Shown: positions 9,153-21,700, numbered from the stretch's first letter. The stretch: 64,000 nucleotides of DNA from Hyaloraphidium curvatum (GCA_025558095.1 JAIVFI010000001.1:634501-698500), one strand, 5' to 3'. Translations and numbers: made by a program. Notes: a model not told the origin generated them from the sequence alone.

Positions 9153-12100
9153 TCACTTGACATCCTTGGCCGCCTCTCCAAGGCTTTGCTGCAAAACCAT
9201 CTGCTTGAATATGCCGTCGTCCCGAGCCACGAGCTCGTCGTAGGTCCCGCTCTCCGCAATCATCCCGTCCTGAAGGACATCTGCGGCGGGAGTCGGTCAG
9301 CGCAGCAAAAAGGAGGCCGGAAGGTCAACCCACAGATCAGATCCGCGTTGGCGATGGTCTTGAGCCTATGCGCCACGACCAGCGTCGTCACGTCCGCCGA
9401 GATGGCGTCCAAAGCCTCAGTTACGACCTTTTCCGTTTCCGAATCGAGCGCAGACGTCGCCTAAAGGTTCATGGCTTTAGAATCGGTGTCGAACTGCGAG
9501 CCGTCAGCGAACCAACCTCGTCGAGGATGAGGATCTTCGGGTTCATCATGCACGCCCTCGCGATGGCAATCCGTTGCCTGCGAACACGAGAGAATGTCAA
9601 TGAACATGCTCGCCCCGCGGAGAAGCATCCAGAACCCACTTCTGGCCACCCGAGAGCTTCGAGATCCCCGACTCGCCGACCTTGGTTTCGAACCCGTCCG
9701 GCAGCCTCGAGACAAAGTCGTACGCCCCCGCAACCCTGGCCGCCTGCTCGATCTCCGCCATCGTCGCGTTCGGACGGCCGTAGGAGATGTTCTCCCTGAT
9801 CGTCCGGTCGTGCAGCGCCGGCTCCTGGCCGACGACTCCGATCTGCGCCCGCAGGTCGTGCAGCTTCCAGTCCTTCAGCTCCACGCCGTCGACGGTGATG
9901 GAACCCGAGTCGGGGTCGTAGAGCCGCTGGAGCAGCTTGGCGATGGTGCTCTTGCCCGACCCGCTGGGCCCGACAAAGGCGACCTTCTGCCCCGGCTTGA
10001 GCTCCGCGTCGATGCCCTTGAGCACGGGGACGTCTGGCCGGCGCGGGAAGGCGAACCGCACGTCCTTGAAGACGACGTGGCCGGCCACCGGCGCCGACTT
10101 GCCCGACGAGTCGGGCCGCGCGCTGATCCGCGGCTTGCCGTCGATGAGCTCGAACATGGCGCCCGAGGCCACGCTCGCTTCCGAGATGACGCGCGCCGCG
10201 GTGACGACGGTGCCGGCGGCCGTCGCCGAGAGGAGGACGTTGAGCAGCACCACTGTGACGCGCGTGAAGGGGATGATGTTGTTGACGATGATGTAGTAGC
10301 AGAAAGAGAAGACGATGATGAAGACGACGAGCAGGAGGGCCTGGAAGACGCCCGTGCCGATGGCGGCCACGACCGCCTGCTTGTTGCGCCAGCGGTGGGG
10401 TTCCTCGAGCGAGGCGGCGTACATCTGGGTGAAGGTGGGCTCCTGGGAGAGGGTGGCGACGGTGCGGATGTTGGAGAGGATCATGGAAGCCATCTGCGAC
10501 GAAGTCTCGTAGGCCTTCTTGACCTGCGTCGTGAAGCCGTGCAGGGCCTTTTGCTCGAGCGCGCTGGCGCCAAAGAGGAGAGGCGCGCAGCCAATCATGA
10601 CGAGCGTGAGCTGCCAGCCGTACACGAAGGCTGGAAAGGTCCGTCAGCATGAGTAGCGAGCAAGAAACACAGGAAAACCAACCAATCGCAAATCCAACGA
10701 CCATCGTGATCATGACAGCAAGGATGCTCCCAAGCAGCGTCCCCGCCGCCCTCCGGACGGCGTCGGGGTCCGTCATGAGCCTCGTCGAGAGAACACCGGG
10801 AGCGTTCTTCTCGTCGTCGAAGAAGTACATGTCCTCGTTGACGATGCTCTCGAAGCCCAGGTAGCGCAGCCGCTCCGCGAGCTTGGCGCCCGAGATGCCG
10901 AAGCCCCAGAAGGTGAGCACCTTGGCGATGCCGGCGAGGAAGGCGAGGGGGAGGAAGAGCAGCGAGTAGAGCAGCACGCCCTGGAAGCCGCCGAACTGGT
11001 CCGGCGCCGAGTAGACGGCGAGGTTCGTTCCCATGAGCCACGACTCGAACGGCACGAGCGTGCCCTCGATGCAGGCGCCGACGATCCCGATGATGAGGAA
11101 GTTGAGCCACGGCCGGACCAGGTCCACGAGCCGCCGCGTGGGCAGCTTGGTCTTGCCCGCCAGCGCCGCGGCCTCGGCGGCCCGCACCGCCTCCGCGTCC
11201 GGCTCCTCCTCCGTCTTGGCCTTTTCCTTCTCGCCCTTTGCCGCGGCCTCGCCTGCCGCCGCCTCGAGCGCCTCGGGCGCGATCGTGAACGCCCGGCCCT
11301 CGGCCGTCACCGCCCTTTTGAGCTGCAGCCTGTCCGACGACGGCGACGCCTTGACCTCGTGCGCCGGCTCCTCGGCCGCCGTCTCCCCGCTCCCGCTCCC
11401 GCTCTCCGCGTCCTCCTTGCCCCCGGCCTCCTGCTCGCCGTCCTCCTTCTTGGCCGAGCCCTTCTCGACGTCCTGCATTTTGACCATGCTGCGGTAGATC
11501 CCCTGATCGCCCTTGCGCATGAGCTCGTCGTGCGAGCCCTTTTCGACGAGCCGGCCGTCCTGCAGGACGTAGATGCAGTCGCAGTCGCGGATCGTCGAAA
11601 GGCGGTGGGCGATGGTGATGGTGGTCTGCGACTTGGCGATCTTGTGCAGGGCTTCCTGGACTGTGGGTCGCCAGAAGAGATCGCGTCAGACCGAAACACG
11701 GTTGACGGATCCCCGCGATGAAACCCACCCAGCTTCTCCGCCTTGGTATCCAGCGCCGACGTCGCCTCGTCCAGCAGCAGCAGCTTCGGCCTCCCCACCA
11801 CGGCCCTGGCGATGGCCACCCTCTGCTTCTGCCCCCCGCTCAGGCTCGTCCCCCCGTAGACCACCGTGTCCAGCCCCTCGGGGAGCTTGCCCACGAACTC
11901 CTCGGCGTTGGCCGCGCGCAGCGCCGCGCGGACCTCCCCGTCCGACGGCGCCGGCCGGCCCGGCGGCACGCCCAGGGACACGTTCTCCCGCACCGAGAAC
12001 GGGAACAGCGCGGGTTCCTGGCTCACGATCGAGATCTGCTGCCTCAGAAACGCCGCGTTGTACGCCCTGAGGTCGGTCCCGTCCACCTCGACGCTGCCGT

Positions 12101-13770
12101 GCAGCGGGTCGTACATGCGCATGAGCAGCTGCACCACGGTGCTCTTGCCGCTGCCGCTGGGGCCGACGATGGCGACGTTCTGGCCCCGCGGGATCCGCAT
12201 GCTGAGCCCGCGGAGGATCTCGACCTCGGGGCGGGTGGGGTAGGCGAAGCGGACGTCCTTGAACTCGACGTCGCCGCCGAGGTTGACGTCCCTGATGCCG
12301 CCCTCGGCGGTGGTGTCGATCGACGGCCTGCGCTCGATGATGGAAAACACCCTCGCGGCGGCGCCGGTGGATTCCGAGAGGGACGAGATCCACTGCAGCA
12401 CGTTGGAGAGGAACATGACCCCCGCCGAGATCTGCAGGAACGTGTTGACGGCGTCGCCCGTGTTCATGGTCCCGTCGAGCACCCAGATCCCGCCGGCGAG
12501 GAAGACGGGCACGCGGGCGGCGTAGAAGAAGAAGGTGGTGATGCCCACGCCGATCGCGTTGGTGATGGCGATCTTCTTGGCGACGCGGTAGGCCTCGTCG
12601 AGGAAGGCGCCGTACGCGGAGAGCTCGAGGGGCTGGCCGTTGTGGGCCATGACGGTGGGGATGAGCTTGAAGGACTGGGTGGCGGTGGCACCGGCCTTGG
12701 AGTAGGAGGACTGGATTAGGGGGAGGGAGGCGTCGACGCGGCGCCACATTTCGCGCAGCGCGAGGGCTGGTGCGGAGCGTGAGCGGTTAGGGGACGGTGG
12801 CAGGCGCGAAGCACGTACTGGGGAGGGGAAAGGCGGCGAACATGACGAGCGCGAGGCGCCAGCCCGTGACAAAGGCCAGCACCATGCCGACGACGAACGC
12901 GGTCCCGAACTGGATGATGTTGCCGACCTTCTCCGCCATGCCGTCGTACATGACGTTGATGTCGCTCGCGATCCGCGAGGCGATCTCGCCCGTCGACGTG
13001 GCGTCGAAGTAGCCCATGTCCTGGCGGATGATGGCGGCAAAGTAGCGCTCCCTGATCCTCCGCGTCTGGTTCTCGGCCGACACCATCCACGCGTAGGTCT
13101 GGAGGAAGCCAGCGATGAGGGCCGTTACGCCCAGCGCGGCCAGCTTGATCAGGTTCTGGATCAGGGCGTGGAACAGGGCGTCCCCCGGGTACTTGGACGG
13201 GTCCGCGGCCCAGTCCGTGACGACCGAGGCCATCTGGGAGATGAAGAGGTTCATGAGGGGGATCACGCAGCCGTTGGCCATTGCGGCGACGGTAGCGAGG
13301 GCCATGAGCGCGAGCTGGCTCGCGTCGGCGTAGCGGTAGAGCTGCCAGTACGATAGCTTGGGCAGCACGGGTTCCGGAACCGCCTGCGCGGCCGAGGTCC
13401 CGGAGCGCGTTGTGGTCTTTGCAGCGGCACTTGCAGCCGCAGTGTCCGTTCCGTTGGGAACAGGGGCGGCCAAGGCGGACGTCGACGCCTCCCCCTGCAC
13501 GCCGGGCACGCCGGAGCCCGCCGCGGCCTCCAAAGGCACCAGGACATGCCCATCGGCATCCGTGGCAGGGGATGCCGCGGCCGTTCGGGTGCCTACCGGG
13601 GCGACCGGGGGCTCCGGGGCAGATCCGCCAACGGGGCCCTGTCCGGCTGCGGACGCCGTCGCCGCGGCACTTTCCGGCGCGGCCGGAGCCGCGGGCGCAT
13701 CGGCGGCGGCCGCGTCGCCCGCCACGGCGTCCAGTCGCGGCTCCGAAGGCGCGGGCGGCGGGTCGGACAT
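9153..13770 (-). CDS. Full-size ABCB (MDR/P-glycoprotein type) transporter
   Basis: Seven exons: 13770-12819, 12766-11729, 11660-10683, 10630-9640, 9577-9517, 9460-9334, 9280-9153; 1,424 aa. Order: a ~120-residue Ala/Pro-rich cytosolic tail, TMD1, NBD1, a charged linker, TMD2, NBD2. NBD1 shows GPSGSGKST (near residue 517), [17 protein letters not shown] and [19 protein letters not shown]2 shows GPSGSGKST (near 1208), a signature [16 protein letters not shown] split by an intron, and [16 protein letters not shown], also split. Both sites keep Walker B Glu and the H-loop His, so both look competent. It probably exports hydrophobic compounds or a peptide factor from the plasma or vacuolar membrane. 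The linker (about 680-760) is Ser/Glu/Lys-rich and may be a phosphoregulated R-like region. Confidence 0.95.
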
Positions 13771-13895
13771 CGTTGCGAATGCGGCGGCGGCGGCCGGGCC
13801 CTGAACTCGTTTAAATGTCGCTAGTAACATGAAATCGGGCCCGCGCGACGCTGGCTATCAAAATCACGCACCAAACGAATCGAATCATGTGAGGC
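13771..13895. promoter_or_regulatory. Shared divergent promoter
   Basis: 125 bp separate the ABCB start from the start of the tandem ubiquitin-like-domain gene. An in-frame upstream Met of the ABCB gene at 13830 would shorten it further. Confidence 0.35.
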
Positions 13896-14696
13896 ATGGA
13901 GGCCGGCGGCGCCGAGTTCCGCGTCTGCCTTCCCGAGCACGGCCCGGACTTTGCGGCCGTCGCGTGCGCGGCCGGCGCGACCGGCGCGGAGCTCGCCGCG
14001 GCCGCCGGCGACGCGTTCGCGCTGTCCGCGGCGTGCCGCCTCACGCTGGAGCTGCGCAACGCCGGGCCGCTGCGCCCGGCGGACGGCGGCTCCGACGCGC
14101 TGTGGGCCGCCGCGGCGCCCGTCGGCGACGCGGACGTGCCGCCGCCGGGCTTCTTCGTGGGCCGCACGCACGCCTTCCGCGCGCCCGCCCGCCCGCCGCC
14201 GCCGCCGCCCGCCGCCCGCCGCGCGTACCCGCCGCTGGACGCGCCGCACGTGTGGGTGCTGCTGCCCGAGCAGGGCGTCAACTGCGTCGGCGTGCCGCTC
14301 GGCCGCGCCGTGGACGGCGCCGGGCTCAAGGACGCCGTGGGCAGGGCCTTCAGCCTCCCCGCCGAGCGGCGCGGGACGCTCGAGCTCCGCCTTGCGGGGC
14401 CGCTGTGGCCGAATGAGGGCTTCAAGGCGCTGCGGAGCCCCGTGTGGGACGCCCTGCCCACGATCGAGGACCAGGACCGCGTGCCGGATCGCGAGCGCGG
14501 CCTCGTTGTGGGCTGCTACATCCTGGGCCGCACAAGCAAGTACTACCACAAGCAGGGCCTGCCTGTCCCCGCAGTTGGCGCTCGTGGCGGGCGGGAGGGT
14601 GCACTTTGGTCGGTGTTGGATGCTGGACGCTCGCTGGCGGGGTCCGTGGCTGCGTGGCTCCCGCTTTCCGGCCTCGACAAGGTCCCGAAAGCCTAA
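13896..14696 (+). CDS. Protein with two tandem ubiquitin-like (Crinkler-header-like) units
   Basis: Single exon, 266 aa. It contains an internal duplication. Unit 1 (residues 8-70) has FRVCLPEHGPDFAAVAC and CRLTLELRNAGPLRPADG; unit 2 (119-182) has VWVLLPEQGVNCVGVPL, GAGLKDAVGRAFSLPAERRG and TLELRLAGPLWPNEGFKAL. A Pro-rich linker with seven Pro in a row separates them. Each unit reads as strand-turn-strand, an 'LKdAvgraF' helix, then strands, which fits a beta-grasp fold like the N-terminal header of Crinkler (CRN) proteins. The C-terminal ~80 residues (RGLVVGCYILGRTSKYYHKQ onward) match nothing I know. GC content is extreme. The last part could contain an unrecognised intron. The neighbouring downstream gene carries a similar unit. 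Confidence 0.6.
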   Translation: MEAGGAEFRVCLPEHGPDFAAVACAAGATGAELAAAAGDAFALSAACRLTLELRNAGPLRPADGGSDALWAAAAPVGDADVPPPGFFVGRTHAFRAPARPPPPPPAARRAYPPLDAPHVWVLLPEQGVNCVGVPLGRAVDGAGLKDAVGRAFSLPAERRGTLELRLAGPLWPNEGFKALRSPVWDALPTIEDQDRVPDRERGLVVGCYILGRTSKYYHKQGLPVPAVGARGGREGALWSVLDAGRSLAGSVAAWLPLSGLDKVPKA

Positions 14697-14808
14697 GCTG
14701 GCTATGCTTTTGTAGTGATGGACATTATAGGGAAACGTCCTTCGCTTTTCGCACGCCAGCCTCACGGTCGTGCGCAGGCCACGTCATCACCGTTTCGCAT
14801 CCTCCAGA

Positions 14809-15350
14809 ATGGCCGCGCGCGTGGCCTACGTGGTCATCCCCGGCCAAGATTTTCGGGCTGAAGTCATCGACATCGCTTCGTACCGCACAGTTGGCGATCT
14901 GAAGCGGCGGGCTGCCATCTGGGCAGGCTTCCCCATCGAGATTTCTTCCCTCTTTCGTGTCGACATCGCTGTGCCGTCCCGGAACCAGGACGGTCGCCTC
15001 GAGTTTCCGATCGACGCTTTCAAAGAGTTCTTGCGCATTTCGAACGAGGGGGGCAACCTCGTTGCCGAGCCCGACGAGTCAAGGCTTGAAGCTGCGATTC
15101 ACGCGGACACGGTGTTGCTTGTTTCCACATTCCGCCCCGTCGACCGCGGTACGTCGCAATCTAGATCGAGCGACTCGGCCATGTCTGAGTATCGCCTACC
15201 CCAGTCGAGGTGCCGGCAATCGTCTCAAGGCCCACCGTCTGGCAACAGGTGTGGGACATCCTCTTCGGCGGAGGGGTCGGGCTCAGGGAATTCCTCTACA
15301 CGCTCCTCGGTGGAGTTGCTCTGTTTGGTATCCAGAAGCTGGTGGGCTAG
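14809..15350 (+). CDS. Crinkler-header-like protein with C-terminal membrane anchor
   Basis: Exons 14809-15148 and 15205-15350 give 161 aa (intron 56 nt, GTACGT...CCAG, phase 1). The N-terminal ~110 residues read ARVAYVVIPGQDFRAEVIDI, TVGDLKRRAAIW, then SLFRVDIAVP and HADTVLLVSTFRP. The order of hydrophobic strand, 'TVgdLK' helix and 'L..VdI' strand matches the ubiquitin-like header of CRN proteins. No kinase, nuclease or P-loop C-domain follows. Instead the second exon encodes a short linker and a hydrophobic tail, LREFLYTLLGGVALFGIQKL, ending one Val-Gly later, which looks like a tail anchor. Without splicing the frame ends in low-complexity Ser-rich sequence, so the exon is easily missed. 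Function unknown; a membrane-tethered Ubl adaptor is a guess. Confidence 0.6.
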
Positions 15351-15724
15351 GGGACTGTAGCGCGATCACCGAAGATGGACCGCGTGACAAAGTAGACGTC
15401 GGAGGCAGGGAGAAACACGCAGTACTTCCTCTCGTCCCACGCTTCATCCGCACCCAGCGCCGGTCGGGCACCGGCGGCGACGGCATATCCGCGGCGCTCT
15501 CCGTGAGCAGCCCGCCGCGGCCGGGCGGAGGTGGGCACCGCGGCCGCCGGCTGCGCAGTCGACGCGTCGCGGCGTCGGGGCATCGCCGGCGGCGCCCTTC
15601 TGCGGGGCACTTTTCCGCGGCAGAGATCTAACCGGGAGATCCAGGCAGCGCTTTTTCTGTCCCGGGCGAGGCCCGAGGGCGGCATCACCGTCTACCGGGC
15701 AGTCCTCCCGCCGCCTGAGCAACG

Positions 15725-18700
15725 ATGGCGGAGGAGGTCCAGCGCACGCAGCAGTACCAGTACGCGGCCAACGCCAACCTGGTGCTGCAGGCCGACCGCT
15801 CGCTGCTCGACCAGGGCTCGGGCCGCCGCCGCAACGACGAGCCGACGGGGCAGGCCGAGTCGCTGTGGGGCCGGCTGGACTCGAAGAAGTTCGGCGACCG
15901 CGCGATGCGCACCATCGACGACGAGAAGCTGAAGCGCGCAAAGGCGAAGCAGGAGCGCGAGGAGAGGAAGCGCCGGCGCGCCGGGGAGGGCGGCGGCGGC
16001 GCGGGGGACGCCGGCGGCGACGGCGACGCGGACGACGCCGGGGCAAAGCGCCGCAGGAAGCAGGAGCGCGGGCCGGCGGGCCTGTACGGCTTCAACTCGG
16101 TGCTGGCCGCGACGGAGGATTTCGAGGGCCTGTCGTACCGCCCGCGGACGCGCGAGACGCGGCAGACGTACGAGTTTGTGCTGTCCTTCTGCCAGGGCTG
16201 CCTGGGCGACATCCCGCAGGACGTGCTGCGCGGCGCGGCCGACGAGGTGATCCAGATCCTGAAGGACGAGGACCTCAAGGTGCGTTCCAAACCTGCCGGC
16301 GTCTCCCGTGCTCCTCGCTGACCCCTCGTGGTTTCAGGACTTTGACAAGAAGAAGCAGATCGAGTCCATCCTCAGCCCCCTCACCTCGGAGCGCTTCGCC
16401 ACGCTTGTGCAGCTCGGCAAGAAGCTCACCGACTTCCGCCCCCCCGACGCCGACGCCGGCACCGGCGCCGGCGCAGCGCGGGACACGGGCATGGACGAGG
16501 AAGCCGGCGTCGCCGTGGTCTTCGACGAGGACGAGGAGGAGGAGGAGCAGTCTGACGAGGACGTGGTCCGGGACGAGGAGACGGACGAGGAGGACGGCGC
16601 CGAGCCGCGGGTGGACACGGACACGTCGGTGCGGATCGGCGGGGCGGCGGAGGAGGACGGCGGGGTGGACGGCGACGCGGCGGCCGAGGTCGAGGAGACC
16701 GAGCGGGTGACCATCTCCCGGCCCGCGGCGGCCAAGGCCGCCAAGGCCGACGTGGCGAGCGTGTCGATACACGACGTGGACGCCTTCTACCTGCAGCGCC
16801 TCGTGGCGGCGCAGTACCCCGACCCCGTCGAGGCGGGGCGCAAGACGGCCGCGGCGGCGGCGGTGCTGGCGTCGGCGAGGGGCGCCAGGGACGCCGAGAA
16901 CGAGCTGATGGAGCTGTTCGACTTTGGCCACTTTGACCTGGTCAAGGTGCTCACCAAGAACCGGGACGTGATCGTGTGGGGCACCAAGCTCGCAAAGGCC
17001 GAGGGCGCAGAGGCGCGGGCAGAGGTCGAGAGGGAGATGCGCGAGGCCGGCGCGGACAACCTGCTGGCGGCGCTCAAGGCGGCGCCGACGCTGCGCGGCG
17101 AGGGGATGCGCCGCAAGGGCGTCGTCGAGCGCGAGGACGTCGTGGGCATGGAGGTCGACGGGAAGGAGGAGGGCGACGGCAAGGTCGCGGCCAAGCTTCC
17201 TCCCCAGGCGAGGGTGGGTGCTCGATGGCCGGCAGATCCGCTCTCGGTGCTGATCTCAACGGTTGCATTGGACCCACAGGGCGTTCTGGCACCCCCGACC
17301 CGCGCTCCGCAGAGCAACATCGACCTCGACAACCTGGTCTTCACGCAGGGTAACCACCTCATGTCCAACAAAAAGTGCCGCCTGCCCGAGGGCTCCTTCA
17401 AGCGGACCAAGAAGGGCTGGGAGGAGGTGCACGTGCCCGCGCCCAAGGTCAAGCCCCTCGGTCCGGACGAGAAGCTCGTGGCCATTGCGGACCTGCCCGA
17501 GTGGGCGCAGAAGGGCTTCCCCAACACCAAGAGCCTGAACCGGATCCAGAGCCGGGTGTACAAGACCGCCTTCGAGTCGGACGAGAACATGCTGCTCTGC
17601 GCGCCGACGGGGGCCGGCAAGACCAACGTGGCCATGCTCACGATGCTGCACCAGATCGGGCAGTACCGCGACGAGCGCACGGGCGAGGTCGACCTGGACG
17701 CGTTCAAGATCATCTACGTGGCGCCGATGAAGGCGCTGGTGCAGGAGATGGTCGGCAACTTCGGCACCCGCCTCGCGGCCTACGGGATCAAAGTCGCCGA
17801 GCTCACGGGGGACAGGCAGCTGACCAAGGCCCAGATCGCCGAGACCCAGGTCATCGTCACGACGCCGGAAAAGTGGGACATCATCACGCGCAAGGCGACG
17901 GACCGGTCCTACACGCAGCTCGTGCGGCTCGTCATCATCGACGAGATCCACCTGCTCCACGACGAGCGCGGGCCGGTGCTCGAGTCCATCGTCGCCCGCA
18001 CGATCCGCAACATCGAGCAGACGCAGGAGCCCGTCCGGCTCGTGGGCCTGTCGGCGACGCTGCCCAACTACGTCGACGTGGCCTCGTTCCTGCGCGTCGA
18101 CCAGAAGACGGGCATGTTCTTCTTCGACAACTCGTTCCGCCCCTGCCCGCTGCGGACGCAGTACATCGGCATCACGGAGAAGAAGTCGCTCAAGAAGTTT
18201 CAGGTCATGAACGAGATCTGCTACGACAAGGTCATCGAGGAGGCCGAGAAGGGCGGCAGCGACCGCAACCAGATCCTTATCTTCGTGCACTCGCGGAAGG
18301 AGACGGCGCGCACGGCCAAGGCGCTGCGCGACCTGGCCCTCGAGAAGGACACGATCGGCAAGATCCTCAGGCTGGACGCCGCGAGCCGCGAGATCCTGCA
18401 GACGGAGGCGCAGACGACCAAGAACACGGACCTGCAGGACCTGCTGCCGTACGGCTTCGCGATCCACCACGCCGGCATGAACCGCGCGGACCGCACGCTG
18501 GTCGAGGACCTGTTCGGGGACGGCCACGTCCAGGTGCTCGTTTCGACGGCCACGCTGGCCTGGGGCGTGAACCTGCCCGCGCACACCGTCATCATCAAGG
18601 GAACGCAGGTGTACTCGCCCGAAAAGGGCCGCTGGGTGGAGCTCAGCCCGCAGGACGTGCTGCAGATGCTCGGCCGCGCGGGGCGGCCGCAGTTCGACAC

Positions 18701-21700
18701 CTTCGGCGAGGGCATCATCATCACGACGCACCAGGAGCTGCAGTACTACCTGTCGCTGCTCAACCAGCAGCTGCCGATCGAGAGCCAGTTCATCTCGAAG
18801 CTGGCCGACAACCTGAACGCGGAGCTGGTGCTCGGGACGGTGCGCAACCGGGACGACGCGGTTCAGTGGCTGGGCTACACGTACCTGTACATCCGCATGC
18901 TGCGCAACCCGGCGCTCTACGGCCTCGGCGCCGAGGACCTGGCCGAGGACCCGTACCTGGAGCAGAAGCGCGTGGACCTGGTGCACGCGGCGGCGCTGCA
19001 GCTGGACAAGGCGAACCTGGTCAAGTACGACCGCAAGTCGGGGCGGTTCCAGGTCACGGAGCTCGGCCGGATCGCGGCGCACTACTACATCTCGCACACG
19101 TCCATGGCCACGTTCAACCAGCACCTCAAGCCCACCATGACGCTCATCGACCTCTTCAGGGTCTTTGCGCTGGCGGAGGAGTTCAAGTACATCCCCGTGC
19201 GCGAAGAGGAGAAGCTGGAGCTGCAGAAGCTGATGGAGAGGGTGCCGATCCCCGTCAAGGAGAGCATCGAGGAGCCGACGGCCAAGATCAACATCCTCCT
19301 GCAGTCGTACATCTCCAACCTCAAGCTCGAGGGCTTCGCGCTCATGGCCGACATGGTGTACGTCACCCAGAGCGCCGGGCGCATCCTGCGCGCGCTGTTC
19401 GAGATCTGCCTGAAGCGCGGCTGGGCGCAGCTGGCGCGGCGGACGCTCGACATGTGCAAGATGGTGGACAAGAAGATGTGGCCGTCCATGAACCCGCTGC
19501 GGCAGTTCAAGGGCGTGCCTGCGGACATCATCAAGAAGATCGAGCGCAAGGAGTTTCCCTGGGACCGCTACTACGACCTCAACCCGCAGGAGCTCGGCGA
19601 GCTCGCGGGAATGCCCAAGGCCGGGAAGCTGATCCACAAGTTCGTGCACCACTTCCCCAAGCTGGACCTGCAGGCGCAGGTGCTGCCGATCACGAGGTCG
19701 CTGCTGCGGGTGGACCTGACCATCACGCCGGACTTTGAATTCGACGACAAGGTGCACGGCGGCGGCGCCGAGCCCTTCTGGATCCTCGTCGAGGACGTCG
19801 ACGGCGAGACGGTGCTGTACCACGACGTCTTCCTCCTCAAGGCGCTGTACGCCGGCGACGAGCACACGGTCACGTTCACCGTGCCGCTCTACGAGCCCCT
19901 GCCGCCCAACTACTTCGTCAGCATCGTGAGCGACCGCTGGCTGCAGTGCGAGACGCGCCTCCCCGTGTCGTTCAAGCACCTCATCCTGCCGGAGAAGTTC
20001 CCGCCGCACACGGAGCTCCTGGACCTCCAGCCGCTGCCCGTATCGGCGCTGCGTAACCCCGAGTACGAGAGGGTCTACGCCGAGATGGGCGTCAAGCACT
20101 TCAACCCGATCCAGACGCAGGTCTTCAACGAGGCCTACAATGGCGACAACAACCTCTTCGTGGGCGCGCCAACGGGCTCGGGCAAGACCGCGTGCGCCGA
20201 GTTTGCGCTGCTGCGGATGTGGCAGAAGAACCCCAAGGGCCGGTGCGTATACGTGGCGCCGTTCGAGGACGTGGTGGAGCAAAAGGCGGAGGACTGGCGG
20301 CGTCGCTTCGGCAAGCTCATGGGGGGCAAGAACATCGTGGAGCTCACGGGCGAGTCTGCGGCGGACCTCAAGCTGCTGGAGCGCGGCGACGTGGTGTTTG
20401 CGACGCCCGAGCGGTGGGACCAGATCTCGCGGAGGTGGAAGCAGCGCAAGAACGTGCAGAACGTGGGGCTGTTCGTCATGGACGACATCCACCTCATCGG
20501 CTCGGCCGTCGGCCCCGTCATCGAGGTCATCACCTCGCGGATGAGGTACATCAACGCGCAGCTCAACGCGGCCGAGGGTGAGGTGAAGAAGCTCGAGAAC
20601 AAGATCCGTATCGTGGCGCTGGGTACGAGCCTAGCCAACGCCAGGGACCTGGGCGAGTGGATCGGCGCGACGCCGGCGTCCATCTTCAACTTCCACCCCA
20701 ACGTGCGGCCGGTGCCGCTCGAGATCGTCATCCAGGGCTACAACATCCCGCACTTTGCCTCGCTCATGCTCGCCATGACCAAGCCGGCCTACCTCGCGAT
20801 CGGGGACAAGCCGACCATCGTGTTCACGCCGAGCCGGAAGCAGGCGCGCCTGACGGCGGTGGACCTGGTCAGCTACTGCGCGGCTGAGGGCGACGAGACC
20901 AAGTTCCTGCACGCGGCCGAGGACGAGATCGCGCCCTTCCTGTCGCGCGTGCAGGACAAGGCGCTGGCCGAGAGCCTGCGGGCGGGCGTGGCCTACTACC
21001 ACGAGGCGCTCAGCAAGTCGGACCGGAGGATCGTGAAGCAGCTGTTCGATTCGGGGGCGGTGCAGGTGGTGGTGGCCAGCAAGGAGACGTGCTGGGGCAT
21101 GCCGATGCAGTCGCATCTCGTCGTGATCATGGGGACGCAGTACTACGAGGGCAAGGAGCACAGGTACACGGACTATCCGATGACGGACGTGCTGGAGATG
21201 ATGGGCCGCGCGTCCAAGCCCGCCGAGGGCGAGAGCGCGCGGTGCGTGCTCATGTGCCAGAGCGTCAAGAAGGACTTCTACAAGAAGTTCCTGTACGAGG
21301 CGCTGCCGGTGGAGAGCCACCTGGACCAGGTGCTGCACGACCACTTCAACGCCGAAATCGTGACCAAGACCATCGAGAACAAGCAGGACGCGGTGGACTA
21401 CCTCACGTGGACGTTCCTTTACCGGCGGATGGCGCTCAACCCCAACTACTACGGCCTGACGGGCGTCACGCACCGCCACCTCTCGGATCACCTCTCGGAG
21501 CTCGTGGAAAACACCATCAACGACCTGGTCCAGAGCAAGTGCATCGCGATGGAGGACGACATGGACCTGTCGGCGCTGAACCTGGGCATGATCGCGGCCT
21601 ACTACTACGTCACCTACCTGACCATCGAGATGTTCGGCATGTCGCTCACGGCGGGCACCAAGCTGCGCGGCCTGCTCGAGATCGTCTCGGCGGCGTCCGA

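Noticed and set aside
15347-15688. 113-aa minus-strand frame ending RKYCVFLPASDVYFVTRS
   Set aside because: The last third looks protein-like, but it overlaps the stop of the membrane-anchored gene and the BRR2 promoter, and the rest is Arg/Ala noise. Kept as doubtful, not annotated.
17256-20492. 1,078-aa open frame on the minus strand
   Set aside because: Lies entirely antisense to BRR2, with Arg/Val/Leu-rich composition expected from GC-rich antisense codons and no family motif.
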